A stretch of 64,000 nucleotides of DNA from Allobosea lupini (lineage in GTDB: Bacteria > Pseudomonadota > Alphaproteobacteria > Rhizobiales > Beijerinckiaceae). Each line of letters begins with the position of its first letter. Positions within the stretch are counted from its first letter, which is position 1. Both the position numbers and the translations under genes were made by a program. A model generated the notes under the pieces. That model saw only the letters and a list, made by a program, of their open reading frames with translations. It searched no databases and was not told where the DNA came from. Positions 30,213-39,647 of the stretch are shown in pieces. The stretch spans positions 451,107-515,106 of the forward strand of contig NZ_FOAN01000006.1 of NCBI RefSeq assembly GCF_900109525.1. The letters run 5' to 3'.

Positions 30213-30938
30213 CTAAGCCAGGTACTGGCCGCCATTGGCGGAGAGCGTCGAGCCGGTGATGAAGCCGGCATCATCGCTGGCCAGGAACACCACCGCCCGC
30301 GCGATCTCGCCGGGTTCGCCGAGGCGCCCGACCGGGATATGCGGCAGGATCGACTTCTCGATCACGGCCGGATCGATCGCCTTGACCATCTCGGTCGCGA
30401 TATAGCCGGGGCAGATCGCATTCACCGTGATGCCGGCCCGCGCGCCCTCCTGCGCCAGCGCCTTGACGAAGCCGATGTCGCCGGCCTTGGCGGCGGAATA
30501 GTTGACCTGGCCCATCTGGCCCTTCTGGCCGTTGATCGACGAAATGCAGATGACGCGGCCGAACTTGCGGGCGCGCATGCCCTCCCAGACCGGGCGGGTC
30601 ATGTTGAAGAGCGAGTTGAGGTTGGTGTTGATGACCGCGTCCCACTGTTCCTTGGTCATCTTGTGGAACATGCCGTCGCGGGTGATGCCGGCATTGTTGA
30701 CGAGCACGTCGACCGGCCCGAGTTCGGCCTCGACCTTGGCGATCCCCGCGACGCAGGCGTCATAGTCCGAGACGTCCCATTTATAGGTCTTGATGCCGGT
30801 CTCGGCGGTGAACTTGGCCGCCGCCTCGTCATTGCCGGCATAGCTTGCCGCCACGGTGTAGCCGGCCGCCTGCAAACCCTTCGAAATCGCCTCCCCGATG
30901 CCACGGGACCCGCCCGTCACCAGTGCAACCTTAGCCAT
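30213..30938 (-). CDS. phaB: Acetoacetyl-CoA reductase (NADPH), PHB synthesis
   Basis: PhaB reduces acetoacetyl-CoA to (R)-3-hydroxybutyryl-CoA, the monomer for PHB. It is a 241-residue SDR with cofactor loop GGSRGIG (9-15), NNAG (81-84) and catalytic Y147-x3-K151 in VNYSAAKAGDIGF. ITRDGMFHKMTKEQWD and the C-terminal SANGGQYLA are typical of PhaB. A good AGGGGAG ribosome site precedes the ATG. It is last in the minus-strand order phaA, DUF1737, phaB and is closed by a terminator. The PHA synthase gene is not in the window. Confidence 0.95.
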   Translation of the reverse strand: MAKVALVTGGSRGIGEAISKGLQAAGYTVAASYAGNDEAAAKFTAETGIKTYKWDVSDYDACVAGIAKVEAELGPVDVLVNNAGITRDGMFHKMTKEQWDAVINTNLNSLFNMTRPVWEGMRARKFGRVICISSINGQKGQMGQVNYSAAKAGDIGFVKALAQEGARAGITVNAICPGYIATEMVKAIDPAVIEKSILPHIPVGRLGEPGEIARAVVFLASDDAGFITGSTLSANGGQYLA

Positions 30939-30978
30939 CGTCGTCTTCTCCCCTCTTGGACGCGGCTATGCGGCCGCG

Positions 30979-31194
30979 TTATTCTTTGCTGAGATCGAGA
31001 CCGGGCTCGTAAGCCCGGTCGACATCCTTGATGATCGCCTGCCCGCAGATCACTCGCCCCGAGTTCTCGTCATAGGTCAGGGTCGGGTGCCCGTAGAGGA
31101 CCCAGCCGCGGCTCAGCGCGTCCGAGACCCGATGACAGAACGAGGCGTCATCGGGACCGGTGAGATAGCGATAGAGCGTGGTCTGCTTCGGCAT
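30979..31194 (-). CDS. DUF1737 small protein between phaA and phaB
   Basis: A 71-residue protein of the DUF1737 family: LYRYLTGPDDASFCHRV, then GWVLYGHPTLTYDENSGRV and a short acidic tail. No reaction is known. It starts 13 nt after the phaA stop and ends 40 nt before phaB, on the same strand, so it is translated from the phaA-phaB message. It has no signal or membrane segment. Its place in a PHB precursor operon suggests a link to acetyl-CoA/PHB metabolism, but this is inference. Confidence 0.85.
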   Translation of the reverse strand: MPKQTTLYRYLTGPDDASFCHRVSDALSRGWVLYGHPTLTYDENSGRVICGQAIIKDVDRAYEPGLDLSKE

Positions 31195-31207
31195 GACGGA
31201 GAGCTGC

Positions 31208-32386
31208 TCAGCGCTCCACCGCCAGGGCGATGCCCATGCCCCCGCCGATGCACAGCGTGGCGAGGCCCTTCTTGGCGTCGCGCTTCGCCATTTCGTGCAG
31301 GAGCGTCACCAGCACCCGCGCGCCGGAAGCGCCGATCGGGTGGCCGATCGCGATCGCGCCGCCATTGACGTTGACGATGTCGGGGTTCCAGCCGAGGTCC
31401 TTGTTCACCGCCAGCGCCTGCGCCGCGAAGGCCTCGTTGGCCTCGACGAGGTCGAGATCGCCGACCTTCCAGCCAGCCTTCTCCAGCGCCTTGCGCGTGG
31501 CCGGAATCGGGCCCGAACCCATGATCGCCGGATCGACGCCGGCGGTCGCCCAAGAGGCGATACGGGCCAGCGGGGTCAAGCCCCGCTTGCTCGCTTCCTT
31601 TGCCGTCATCAGCACCAGCGCGGCGGCACCGTCATTGAGGCCCGAGGCGTTGCCGGCGGTCACCGTGCCGTCCTTCGAGAAGGCCGGCTTCAGCTTGGCC
31701 ATCGCCTCCAGTGTCGCGCCGTCGCGGATGTATTCATCCGTGTCGACGACGATGTCGCCCTTGCGCGTCGAGATCGTGATCGGCGCGATCTCGTCCTTGA
31801 AGCGGCCGGCCTTCCGGGCGGCCTCGGCCTTGTTCTGCGAGCCGACGGCGAAGCGATCCTGCTCCTCACGGTTGATCTGCCATTTGGCCGCGACGTTCTC
31901 CGCCGTGGTGCCCATGTGATAGCCGTGGAAGATGTCCCAGAGACCGTCCTTGATCATCGTGTCGATGAACTTGACGTCGCCCATCTTGGTGCCGGCGCGC
32001 ATGTGCGAGGCGTGGGCCGAAAGCGACATCGATTCCTGGCCGCCGGCTACGATGATGCTGGCATCGCCATTGGCGATCTGCTGCATGCCGATCGCCACCG
32101 CCCGCAGGCCCGAACCGCAGACCTGATTGAGGCCCCAGGCCGTCGAGCCCTGCGGCACGCCGGCGTCGACCGCTGCCTTGCGGGCCGGGTTCTGGCCCTG
32201 CGCCGCCGTCAGCACCTGGCCGAGGATGACCTCGTCGACCTCGCCGGCATCGACCTTGGCACGCTTCAGCACGTCCTTGATCACCGCCGAGCCGAGATCG
32301 TGAGCCGGCGTATTGGCAAAGGCGCCGTTGAAGGAGCCGATCGCCGTGCGCGCTGCGCCAACGATCACGATGTCATTCTCAGCCAT
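31208..32386 (-). CDS. phaA: Acetyl-CoA C-acetyltransferase (beta-ketothiolase)
   Basis: PhaA condenses two acetyl-CoA to acetoacetyl-CoA, the first step of PHB synthesis. The 392-residue thiolase has the acyl-enzyme cysteine C90 ([10 protein letters not shown]), H349 ([13 protein letters not shown]) and C379 (TLCIGGGMG), all intact. Length is exactly that of biosynthetic thiolases. It leads a minus-strand operon with the DUF1737 gene and phaB, divergent from phaR, whose product is expected to control the pathway. Confidence 0.96.
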   Translation of the reverse strand: MAENDIVIVGAARTAIGSFNGAFANTPAHDLGSAVIKDVLKRAKVDAGEVDEVILGQVLTAAQGQNPARKAAVDAGVPQGSTAWGLNQVCGSGLRAVAIGMQQIANGDASIIVAGGQESMSLSAHASHMRAGTKMGDVKFIDTMIKDGLWDIFHGYHMGTTAENVAAKWQINREEQDRFAVGSQNKAEAARKAGRFKDEIAPITISTRKGDIVVDTDEYIRDGATLEAMAKLKPAFSKDGTVTAGNASGLNDGAAALVLMTAKEASKRGLTPLARIASWATAGVDPAIMGSGPIPATRKALEKAGWKVGDLDLVEANEAFAAQALAVNKDLGWNPDIVNVNGGAIAIGHPIGASGARVLVTLLHEMAKRDAKKGLATLCIGGGMGIALAVER

Positions 32387-32635
32387 GGGGCTCTTCCTCC
32401 GGTTCGCTCGCCGGCCAGGCGGCGCAGCGGCATGTCTTCCACACCTTCGAAGGGCGAAACGACGCCGTCAAGCGGGCTGAGTAGCCAAGCTCATCTTCGA
32501 GGCAGACTCGGCATGATCTCGCGGCGCGCTCAAAAAACTTGCAGCAGGCAGCCGAAGAGTTATCGTTCCTTCCGGGACCGTTCTCCGGCCTTGCCCGATC
32601 CCTCGGGCTTGTCCGCAACTAGCCGTGTGGGGTCG

Positions 32636-33211
32636 ATGGCCAGCGACAAAGAACCGACTGTCATCAAGAAATACGCCAATCGCCGGCTATACCACACGGG
32701 TACGAGCTCCTATGTGACGCTGGAGGATCTGGCCGGTCTGGTGCGCAAGGGCGAGGATTTCGTCGTCTACGACGCCAAGAGCGGCGAGGATATCACCCGC
32801 TCGGTACTGGCCCAGATCATCTTCGACGAAGAGAGCAAGGACGGGCAGAACCTCTTGCCCATCACCTTCCTGCGCCAGCTGATCCGCTTCTATGGCGACA
32901 GCATGCAGGCCCTGGTGCCACGCTATCTCGAATTCTCGATGGATAATCTGACGCAGGACCAGAACAAGATCCGCGAGCAGATGAGCAAGGCCTTCGGCAC
33001 GGGCGCGATAGATGCGCTCCAGGCCCAGACGCGCGCCAATATGCAGATGTTCACGGAGGCCTTCCGCCTGTTCAACCCTTTCGCGGCGGCTGCCGCAGCG
33101 AAAGGCCGGGGCGAAGCGCCGGCCCAGGGCGAGACCGGCGAACTCGGCGATCTCAAGCGCGAGCTCAACGAGATGCGCGAACGGCTCGACAAGCTCGCCA
33201 AGGACAAGTGA
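32636..33211 (+). CDS. phaR: Polyhydroxyalkanoate synthesis repressor PhaR
   Basis: PhaR senses PHB: it binds the polymer and leaves its DNA sites, de-repressing phasin genes and itself. The 191-residue protein has the DNA-binding N-terminal domain (KKYANRRLYHTGTSSYVTLEDLA) and the following PHB-accumulation domain (LLPITFLRQLIRFYGDSMQALVPRYLE). A charged coiled coil (LKRELNEMRERLDKLAKDK) ends it. The ATG at 32636 has GGGG upstream; the frame is open far upstream but without family resemblance. The 249-nt gap to phaA has a TGC-rich stretch (32538-32553) that might be its target. Confidence 0.95.
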   Translation: MASDKEPTVIKKYANRRLYHTGTSSYVTLEDLAGLVRKGEDFVVYDAKSGEDITRSVLAQIIFDEESKDGQNLLPITFLRQLIRFYGDSMQALVPRYLEFSMDNLTQDQNKIREQMSKAFGTGAIDALQAQTRANMQMFTEAFRLFNPFAAAAAAKGRGEAPAQGETGELGDLKRELNEMRERLDKLAKDK

Positions 33212-33246
33212 GCGGCAATTCCAACCGGAGCTGATCGCCCGCGCTA

Positions 33247-34941
33247 TCAGCCCGCCGCGCGCAGTGGCGGGCCATCATGCGTTTCGTCCGGCAGGCTCAG
33301 CTCGGCCTTGCCGACCAGGTGTCCCTGCAGATAGGTGACACCCCAATCGCACAGCATCGAAGCCTGCAGCTCGTCGTCGACCCATTCGGCCACGGTCTCG
33401 ACGCCGAGATGATGCGCCAGCTCGAGCAGGGTGCGCACGAAGAAGCGATCATCGGTCGAACGCCGCAGGTTCTGCGTGAAGGCGCCGTCGAGCTTGAGGA
33501 TGTCGATCGGAAAGGCGCGCAGATGCCGCAGCGAGGTGTGGCCTGCGCCGAAATCGTCGATCGCCACCCGGGCACCGCGCTGCTTGATCCTAACCAGGAG
33601 CCTGGCCATCCGCTCGGGATCTTCGATCGTCGCCGTCTCGGTGACCTCGACGATCAGGCGCTTTGCCGCGCCAGGGCTCGCCCCGGCGCTCGCCTCGAAC
33701 CCCTCGATCCAGTCGGCGTCCGCCAGGGTGCGCGGCGAGACGTTGATCGACAGCACCGCGTCTTGCCGGTCCGTCAGATGCATCATGGCGAGCTCGAGCA
33801 CGCGATGGTCGAACAGGTTCACCAGGCCCCGCCTTTCGAGCAGGGGCACCAGCTCGGCCGCGGCCAGGAAGCCGCCCTGCGGACGCTCGACCCGCAGCAG
33901 CGCCTCGTGGAAGGCCGGAATGCGGCCCTTCGCCGTCACCACCGGCTGGAGGGCCAGCCGCACCCTGCGCTCGTTCAGCGCGGCAACGGCTTCGAGGTCG
34001 AGCCGCGGCGCGCCGCCGCCGCCCTCGGCCACAACCGGCCGGCGCGCGATCACCGCATTGTCGAGCCCCGCCGCTTCGGCGCCTGAGAGCGCACTTTCGG
34101 CCGCCTTGACCAGCGTCGCGCCTTCGCGGGCCAGGTCCGGGGCGATCGCGGCGCCGACGCGCAGCCTGACCAGCGCAATCCCGCGCGAGCTTTCGACCGC
34201 CGAGCGGGCAACAGCCTTGATGAAGCGCTCCGCCGCCGCCTCGATCTGGTTTGCCGGGCAGCTGCTGAGCAGGATGGCGAAGCGATTGCCGGAATAATGC
34301 ATGAGCTGGTCGCGTCGGCGCATCACCGAATGCAGGCGCTGACGCACCTCTTCGATGATCTCCTCCGTGCCCTCATGGCCGAACTCGCCATTGAGGCGCG
34401 CGAGCTCGCCGATCGCCGCGACCAGCACGACGACCGAGCGGTCCGCCGGCAGATGCTCTGCCAGGGCCTCGTCGACGCGCTCGACCAGCGCATTGCGATC
34501 GCAGAGATCGGCGTCGGTCGCGGTCAGCTCCTCCGGCCGCACGGCCCGCTCCAGCCTGAGCACGCCGCGTGCGCGGCTTGGGCGGCCGTCGATCCCGACG
34601 AACCAGCGCCCGGCATCCTCGATCCACATCTTGCGCCCGGCAAGATCGGCGGCGTAGCGCGTGCGATAGACCGCACCGTCGCCGAGATCATGCCCGCCCG
34701 AGGAGAAGATCGCATCGTAGCGGCTGCGCCCGCTCCCGGGCTCGACCAGCCCGGCGAAGGATAGGCCGCGCTGCAGCACGGCGAGTGGCACAGGACCGAG
34801 CACCTCGGCCGCATTCGGGCCCCAGCTCAACGTGTCGCTGCCGATATCCCAGCTGTAAGCCACTTCGCCTATCGATGAGAGCAGGCTGCGCGGCTCGACG
34901 ATCCTCTCGTCGCGGGAACCGAACAGGGACGGCGCAGACAT
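33247..34941 (-). CDS. EAL-domain protein with degenerate GGDEF domain
   Basis: A 564-residue soluble signalling protein. An N-terminal PAS-like region (about 20-140, SIGEVAYSWDIGSDTLSWG) precedes a GGDEF-fold domain whose signature reads SGNRF instead of GGDEF, so cyclase activity is not expected. The C-terminal EAL domain (about 310-555) keeps EALLRVER, INVSPRTL, EVTETATI, AIDDFGAGHTSL and DILKLDG, so c-di-GMP phosphodiesterase activity is plausible. The degenerate GGDEF may bind GTP as a regulator. It is convergent with phaR and otherwise alone. Confidence 0.9.
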   Translation of the reverse strand: MSAPSLFGSRDERIVEPRSLLSSIGEVAYSWDIGSDTLSWGPNAAEVLGPVPLAVLQRGLSFAGLVEPGSGRSRYDAIFSSGGHDLGDGAVYRTRYAADLAGRKMWIEDAGRWFVGIDGRPSRARGVLRLERAVRPEELTATDADLCDRNALVERVDEALAEHLPADRSVVVLVAAIGELARLNGEFGHEGTEEIIEEVRQRLHSVMRRRDQLMHYSGNRFAILLSSCPANQIEAAAERFIKAVARSAVESSRGIALVRLRVGAAIAPDLAREGATLVKAAESALSGAEAAGLDNAVIARRPVVAEGGGGAPRLDLEAVAALNERRVRLALQPVVTAKGRIPAFHEALLRVERPQGGFLAAAELVPLLERRGLVNLFDHRVLELAMMHLTDRQDAVLSINVSPRTLADADWIEGFEASAGASPGAAKRLIVEVTETATIEDPERMARLLVRIKQRGARVAIDDFGAGHTSLRHLRAFPIDILKLDGAFTQNLRRSTDDRFFVRTLLELAHHLGVETVAEWVDDELQASMLCDWGVTYLQGHLVGKAELSLPDETHDGPPLRAAG

Positions 34942-35108
34942 GGTGCGGCTGCCTCGGACGACGGGTTGGAGAGCCGCCCCGTCCTGATTGCGGAATGGCG
35001 GGAAACTGTCCCGAAACGATGCAGGAGGCTGCGTTAACGGCCGGTTAAGGCCGGCGCCCGGATTGCAAGGATTCGCTCCCGAACCCCCAGATGTTCCGGA
35101 GCGGCACG

Positions 35109-35327
35109 ATGATCGAGACAGGACAGCCCGAAACGGCCTCCTTCACGGAGCAGGAAGCCCCCACGCCGAGTGTTCCCGCGGCCTTTCTCGTCCAGCTCGC
35201 CGCGAGCCAGGCTGGGATCGGCCCCTTCGCCCGCCGCGACCGCGAGACGCCTTTCATCGGCGCCCGCCGCTATTATGAGGGAATGGCGCAGCGCCGCCCG
35301 CCGCACCGGCTCCTGCACTCGGCCTGA
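35109..35327 (+). CDS. Small hypothetical protein
   Basis: A 72-residue reading frame with GGAG 8 nt before its ATG. It contains AAFLVQLAASQAGIGPFAR and an Arg/Tyr-rich tail (GARRYYEGMAQRRP). The pattern resembles a widespread group of tiny rhizobial proteins with an AxFLxQLxA core and an Arg-rich C-terminus, often of unknown role; that resemblance is from memory and weak. It has no signal peptide or membrane segment. It is convergent with rpmF and lies 167 nt from the divergent EAL gene. Confidence 0.55.
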   Translation: MIETGQPETASFTEQEAPTPSVPAAFLVQLAASQAGIGPFARRDRETPFIGARRYYEGMAQRRPPHRLLHSA

Positions 35328-35335
35328 CGCATAAA

Positions 35336-35362
35336 CGCAAAAAGGCCGGCCTATCGGCCGGC
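35336..35362 (-). terminator. Terminator of rpmF
   Basis: A stem GCCGGCC/GGCCGGC with loop TATC (35345-35362). On the minus strand it is followed by CTTTTTGCG. It lies about 43 nt past the rpmF stop and just after the stop of the small plus-strand gene. Confidence 0.75.
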
Positions 35363-35404
35363 GCTCTTGGGTCTCGAAGACTGGGGCCGCAGGGCCCCGC
35401 CATA

Positions 35405-35590
35405 TCAGGCCTCGGTCTTGGCCTTCAGCACCTGACGGCCGCGATACATGCCGGACTTCAGGTCGATATGATGCGGGCGGCGCAGCTCGCCCGAGTTCTT
35501 GTCTTCGATATAGGTAGGCTGCTTCAGCGCGTCGGCCGAGCGGCGCATGCCGCGCTTCGACGGCGAAGTCTTTCTCTTCGGAACGGCCAT
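35405..35590 (-). CDS. rpmF: 50S ribosomal protein L32
   Basis: The 61-residue L32 of the large ribosomal subunit: [18 protein letters not shown] at the start, [16 protein letters not shown] near the end. It lacks the four zinc cysteines found in some L32 forms, as is usual in alphaproteobacteria. It follows mtgA by 90 nt on the same strand, an order seen in related genomes, and has its own terminator. Identification is secure. Confidence 0.97.
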   Translation of the reverse strand: MAVPKRKTSPSKRGMRRSADALKQPTYIEDKNSGELRRPHHIDLKSGMYRGRQVLKAKTEA

Positions 35591-35680
35591 CGGTACTCTC
35601 CATCATGCCTTCGCGCGAGGCGGGGCATTTCACCCGCACCACTGTCGCGACGACGTCACATTCGTGATGAGGGCTGGCCT

Positions 35681-36454
35681 TTACACGCTCGCGCGGGCTC
35701 TGGCTAGACCATGCTGCGGAAAAAGTGGCGCTTGTGCGCTGGCACCGGCCGGAAGCGCACAGTTTCCAAGCGGCCCGAGCTGGTTCATCCGCCTTTGCAC
35801 GCGGCCGGCGGCCGCCAGCAACGCCCGGCTCGGCCGCGACGGGTCGCGCAGGATCGGGTTCGGCAGGGCTCCGGCGAGCCTGGCGGCCTCCGCCGGCGTC
35901 AGGCGCGAGGCGGGCTTGCCGAAATGGCGCTGGGACGCCGCTTCCGCCCCGAAGACGCCCTCGCCCCATTCGGCGATGTTGAGATAGACCTCGATCACTC
36001 GCCGCTTCGGCCAGGCGAAGTCGAGCGCCAGCGCCATCGGCAGCTCCAGCCCCTTGCGCAGATAGGAGCGGCCCGGCCAGAGGAAAAGGTTCTTGGCGGT
36101 CTGCATCGTCAGCGTCGAGGCGCCGCGGCTGGGCCCATCCTCGTCCTGCAGCACGGCGTTGAGCTCGCCCCAGTCGACGCCGGCATGCGAGCAGAAGCGC
36201 TGGTCCTCGGAGGCGATCACGGCACGGATCAGATGGGGCGAGATCTGCGACAGCGGCACCCAGTCGCGCTCCACCGTGCGGAAGGTCAGCCAGCGGCCGA
36301 GCATCAGCGTCGAAGGCGGCGGTGCGAAACGGTAGAGCAGCAGCAGCGCAGCGAAAACGATCGCCAGCACCAGCGCTAACCGGACCAGGACACGGACGAT
36401 CCATCCCACGAGGCTCCCGCGTCGTGGAGCTGGATTGTCTGCCATCTGCGTCAT
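35681..36454 (-). CDS. mtgA: Monofunctional biosynthetic peptidoglycan transglycosylase
   Basis: MtgA polymerises lipid II into glycan strands at the outer face of the inner membrane. A single N-terminal membrane segment (LVRLALVLAIVFAALLLLY) is followed by the GT51 domain with the catalytic Glu in VIASEDQRFCSHAGVDW and motifs GASTLTMQTAKNLFLW, RKGLELPMALALD and EVYLNIAEWGEGVFGAEAA. The C-terminal tail after NPILRDPSRPS is short and variable. Starts at 36454 or 36445 are possible and neither has an ideal ribosome site; the open frame begins at 36490. Confidence 0.93.
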   Translation of the reverse strand: MTQMADNPAPRRGSLVGWIVRVLVRLALVLAIVFAALLLLYRFAPPPSTLMLGRWLTFRTVERDWVPLSQISPHLIRAVIASEDQRFCSHAGVDWGELNAVLQDEDGPSRGASTLTMQTAKNLFLWPGRSYLRKGLELPMALALDFAWPKRRVIEVYLNIAEWGEGVFGAEAASQRHFGKPASRLTPAEAARLAGALPNPILRDPSRPSRALLAAAGRVQRRMNQLGPLGNCALPAGASAQAPLFPQHGLARARASV

Positions 36455-36537
36455 GCCCCCACGCTTGACGATTACGGCCGCCTCCGGCAAGCCCCGCGCG
36501 CTAAGTCAGCGCCAGATCAGGCTGCCAAACGCGAGAG

Positions 36538-37497
36538 ATGATGATGAGTTCCGTGGAACGGACGGCCCCCGCTCCGGCTCTGGCCAGCGCCTTGTCGAAG
36601 ACGGCAGCGGCCATCGAGACGCTGCTCGACGCGCTGCTGCGGAACGAGCTCGAGGCCGGCGAGATCCATCGCCCCGCCCGGCTCCTCGCCGCGATGCGCC
36701 ATGGCGCGCTAGGCGGCGGCAAGCGCCTGCGGCCTTTCCTCGTCGTCGAGACGGCCGGGCTTTTCGGCGTCCCCGCCGAGCAGGCGCTGCGGGCCGGCGC
36801 CGCCGTCGAGCTCGCCCATTGCTATTCGCTCGTCCATGACGACCTGCCGGCCATGGACGACGACGACACCCGTCGCGGCCGCCCGACCGTGCACAAGGCC
36901 TATGACGAGGCGACCGCGATCCTCGCCGGCGACGGCCTGCTGACGCTCGCCTTCGACGTCATCGCCGACGCGCGGACCCACCCGGACGGAGAGACGCGTG
37001 CCGCGATCGTCCTGCTCTTTTCCCGCGCACTCGGCCTTGGCGGCATGGTCGGCGGCCAGATGCTCGATCTTGCCGCCGAGGGACGCTTCGGCGGCGACGG
37101 CACCGCGGAGAAGCTCGGCCAGGCCGAGATCCGGCGGATGCAGGCTATGAAGACCGGCGCGCTGCTCGCCGGCAGCGTCCTGATCGGCGCCCGCCTCGGC
37201 CAGGCCGACCCAGAGCGGATGGCTGCGCTGGAGCGCTACGGCAAGGCGCTGGGGGCGGCCTTCCAGGTCGCCGACGACATCCTCGATATCGAAGCGAGCG
37301 CCGAGCAGATGGGCAAGGCGACTGCCAAGGACGACGCGAAGGGCAAGGCGACGCTGGTCACCGCGCTCGGGCTCGACGCCGCCAAGCACGAGCGCGACCG
37401 GCTGAGCGACGAGGCGATCGCGGCGCTCGCCGGCTTCGGGCCGGAGGCGGCGATGCTGCGCGCCGCGGCGCAGTTCAGCGCGCAGCGCCAGAGCTGA
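36538..37497 (+). CDS. ispA: Farnesyl diphosphate synthase (polyprenyl synthetase)
   Basis: A 319-residue trans-prenyltransferase that condenses IPP with DMAPP and GPP. The first Asp-rich motif DDLPAMDDDD is at 101-110 and the second DDILD at 246-250; both bind Mg-diphosphate. GGGKRLRPFL near residue 59 binds IPP. Length and the LVHDDLPAMDDDDTRRG stretch fit short-chain IspA (C15). Three consecutive ATGs (36538-36546) follow GAGAG. ispG, an earlier enzyme of the MEP pathway, lies 2 kb away on the other strand. Confidence 0.93.
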   Translation: MMMSSVERTAPAPALASALSKTAAAIETLLDALLRNELEAGEIHRPARLLAAMRHGALGGGKRLRPFLVVETAGLFGVPAEQALRAGAAVELAHCYSLVHDDLPAMDDDDTRRGRPTVHKAYDEATAILAGDGLLTLAFDVIADARTHPDGETRAAIVLLFSRALGLGGMVGGQMLDLAAEGRFGGDGTAEKLGQAEIRRMQAMKTGALLAGSVLIGARLGQADPERMAALERYGKALGAAFQVADDILDIEASAEQMGKATAKDDAKGKATLVTALGLDAAKHERDRLSDEAIAALAGFGPEAAMLRAAAQFSAQRQS

Positions 37498-37501
37498 TAC
37501 G

Positions 37502-39511
37502 TCAGACCGTGACCTGAGTGCCGACCTCGACGACGCGGCCGGTCGGGATCTGGAAGAAGTTGGTGGCGTCGGTCGCGCTCTTGGTCAGGCCGATATAGAG
37601 GTTGTCCTGCCAGATCGGCATGCCCGATTGCGGCGAGGCCTTGATCGAGCGGCGCGACAGGAAGAACGAGGTCGACATGATGTCGAACTTGAAGCCCTGC
37701 TTGCGCAGGATCGCCAGCCCCTTCGGCACATTCGGGCTTTCCATGTAGCCGTAGACCATCTCGACGCGCCAGAAATCGTCGGTGATCCGCGAAAGCCTGA
37801 CGCGCTCGCTCTCGGCGACGCGCGGGGTATCGGCCGAGCGCACGGTCAGGATGACGTTGCGCTCGTGCAGCACCTTGTTGTGCTTGAGGTTGTGCAGCAG
37901 CGAGGCCGGGGCCGTCTCGGGATCGCTGGTCAAGAACACCGCCATGCCCTTAACCCGGTAGGGCGGGCTCTTGGTCAGCATGCCGACCAGCTCGAGCAGC
38001 GGCACGTCGGTCTTGCGGGTCTTGTCGAACAGGATCTTGGTGCCGCGCACCCAGGTCCACATCAGCAGGACGAGCGCCATGGCGAACAGCACCGGCACAT
38101 AGCCGCCGCTGAGCAGTTTCAGGAGGTTCGCCGAGAAGAAGGCGACGTCGATGATCAGGAAGGGCAGGATCACGGCGACAGCGGCCGCCAGACCCCAGCG
38201 CCAGCCCCGCCAGATCACGATGAAGGCGAGCAGCGAATCGACCAGCATCGCCCCGAACACCGAGATGCCATAGGCATGCGAGAGGTTGGACGAGGTCTTG
38301 AAGGTCCAGACCAGCAGCAGCACCGTGAAGAGCAGCAGGATATTGATGCGCGGGATGTAGATCTGACCCGAGGTATGCTCGGAGGTGTGGCGGATCTCGA
38401 GGCGCGGCAGCAGACCGAGCTGGATCGCCTGACGGGTCAGCGAATAGGCACCGGTGATCACCGCTTGGCTGGCGATGATGGTGGCGAGGGTCGCCATGAT
38501 CACCAGCGGCAGGATCAGCGCCGGCGGCGCGAGCTTGTAGAACGGATTGTCGATCGCCGTCGGGTCGGACAGAATCAGCGCACCCTGGCCGAGATAGTTC
38601 AGCCACAAGGCCGGGAACACCAGAAAGACCCAGGCGCTGCGGATCGGGCCGCGGCCGAAATGGCCCATATCGGCATAGAGCGCCTCGGCCCCGGTCACCG
38701 CAAGGCAGACGCTGCCGAGCACGGCGAGCGACAGCCCGGGATGGTCGAAGAAGAAGCGCACGCCGTAATACGGATTGATCGAGGCGAAGACGCCGAGATC
38801 GTCGGCGATATGGTAGATGCCGAGCCCGGCCAGCGTCAGGAACCAGATCGTCATGATCGGGCCGAAGAAATTGGCGACCTTGCCGGTGCCGCGGCTCTGC
38901 ACCAGGAACAGCGCGATCAGGATCACGGATGCGATGGTGATGACGTAGTCGTTCAGAACCGGCGTCACCAGCTTCAGGCCCTCGACCGCCGAGAGCACCG
39001 AGATCGCCGGCGTGATCACGGCATCGCCATAGAACAGCGCCGCGCCGGCCATGCCGAGAAAGAGCACGATGCCGCCGCGCGTGCGCCCTAAAGCGCGCTG
39101 CGCCAGCGCGACCAGGGTCAGCGTGCCGCCTTCGCCGTTGTTGTCGGCGCGCAGCAGCAGCACGACGTATTTCAGCGTCACCACCACGACGAGCGACCAC
39201 AGGATCAGCGAGAGCACGCCGATCACCGCCGCGCGCGGCAGCGGGCCCGTCAGGACGACTTCGGCGCCGCCGCCATGTCCGCCGGAGGCCGCTCCGGTCG
39301 CGGCCAGGATCGTCTCGCGCAGCGCATAGAGCGGGCTCGTGCCGATATCGCCGTAGACGACGCCGAGCGCGCCCAGGGCCAATGCGGCATAGCTTTGCGT
39401 GGAGTGGCCGTTGCCGGCCGGCTCGTCGAGCCCGAAGCGATCCCCATCCGGCTTGGCGGCCGGCGGGTGCTGCTGGTCATGACCCATCAGGGCGCTCCGC
39501 GGGTGCTGCAA
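37502..39511 (-). CDS. kup: Kup-type low-affinity potassium transporter
   Basis: A 669-residue KUP/HAK K+:H+ symporter. The N-terminal [20 protein letters not shown] is the family signature, followed by about twelve membrane helices (to about residue 475) and a cytoplasmic C-terminal domain of about 190 residues with [10 protein letters not shown] and ending [13 protein letters not shown]. Starts at 39511 or 39487 are both possible; residues before the first helix are variable. It is convergent with ispA, 4 nt apart, and a palindromic stretch lies just upstream. Confidence 0.95.
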   Translation of the reverse strand: MQHPRSALMGHDQQHPPAAKPDGDRFGLDEPAGNGHSTQSYAALALGALGVVYGDIGTSPLYALRETILAATGAASGGHGGGAEVVLTGPLPRAAVIGVLSLILWSLVVVVTLKYVVLLLRADNNGEGGTLTLVALAQRALGRTRGGIVLFLGMAGAALFYGDAVITPAISVLSAVEGLKLVTPVLNDYVITIASVILIALFLVQSRGTGKVANFFGPIMTIWFLTLAGLGIYHIADDLGVFASINPYYGVRFFFDHPGLSLAVLGSVCLAVTGAEALYADMGHFGRGPIRSAWVFLVFPALWLNYLGQGALILSDPTAIDNPFYKLAPPALILPLVIMATLATIIASQAVITGAYSLTRQAIQLGLLPRLEIRHTSEHTSGQIYIPRINILLLFTVLLLVWTFKTSSNLSHAYGISVFGAMLVDSLLAFIVIWRGWRWGLAAAVAVILPFLIIDVAFFSANLLKLLSGGYVPVLFAMALVLLMWTWVRGTKILFDKTRKTDVPLLELVGMLTKSPPYRVKGMAVFLTSDPETAPASLLHNLKHNKVLHERNVILTVRSADTPRVAESERVRLSRITDDFWRVEMVYGYMESPNVPKGLAILRKQGFKFDIMSTSFFLSRRSIKASPQSGMPIWQDNLYIGLTKSATDATNFFQIPTGRVVEVGTQVTV

Positions 39512-39530
39512 TGCAGCGAAAGGCCGGGGC

Positions 39531-39635
39531 CTCTAGCACGGCCTGTCTGTCCAGGCAAAGACGCTAGAGCAGTTCCATGCTGGCGGCAGCCACTTTCGCG
39601 TCATGCGTGCCGAGAATCGCTTCAAACGATTGAAT
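39531..39635. repeat. Nested palindromes between ispG and kup
   Basis: CTCTAGC (39531-39537) and GCTAGAG (39563-39569) enclose a second inverted repeat GCCTG/CAGGC (39541-39545 and 39551-39555). A separate hairpin TTCAA-ACGA-TTGAA lies at 39621-39634, just past the ispG stop. They may be an ispG terminator plus a kup leader, or pieces of a dispersed repeat. No T-run follows, so termination is uncertain. Confidence 0.5.
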
Positions 39636-39647
39636 GGTCGACTGCGC

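Noticed and set aside
32538..32553. TGC-rich stretch as a PhaR operator
   Set aside because: It does not match a clean CTGC-N3-GCAG palindrome, so I mention it only as a guess in the phaR entry.
31178..32635. Long upstream extension of phaR
   Set aside because: It is antisense to phaA; the PhaR family begins at the ATG at 32636, which has a ribosome site.
37628..39091. A 487-codon frame antisense to kup, rich in H, R, D and Q
   Set aside because: It is typical antisense sequence of a membrane-protein gene; kup is unambiguous.
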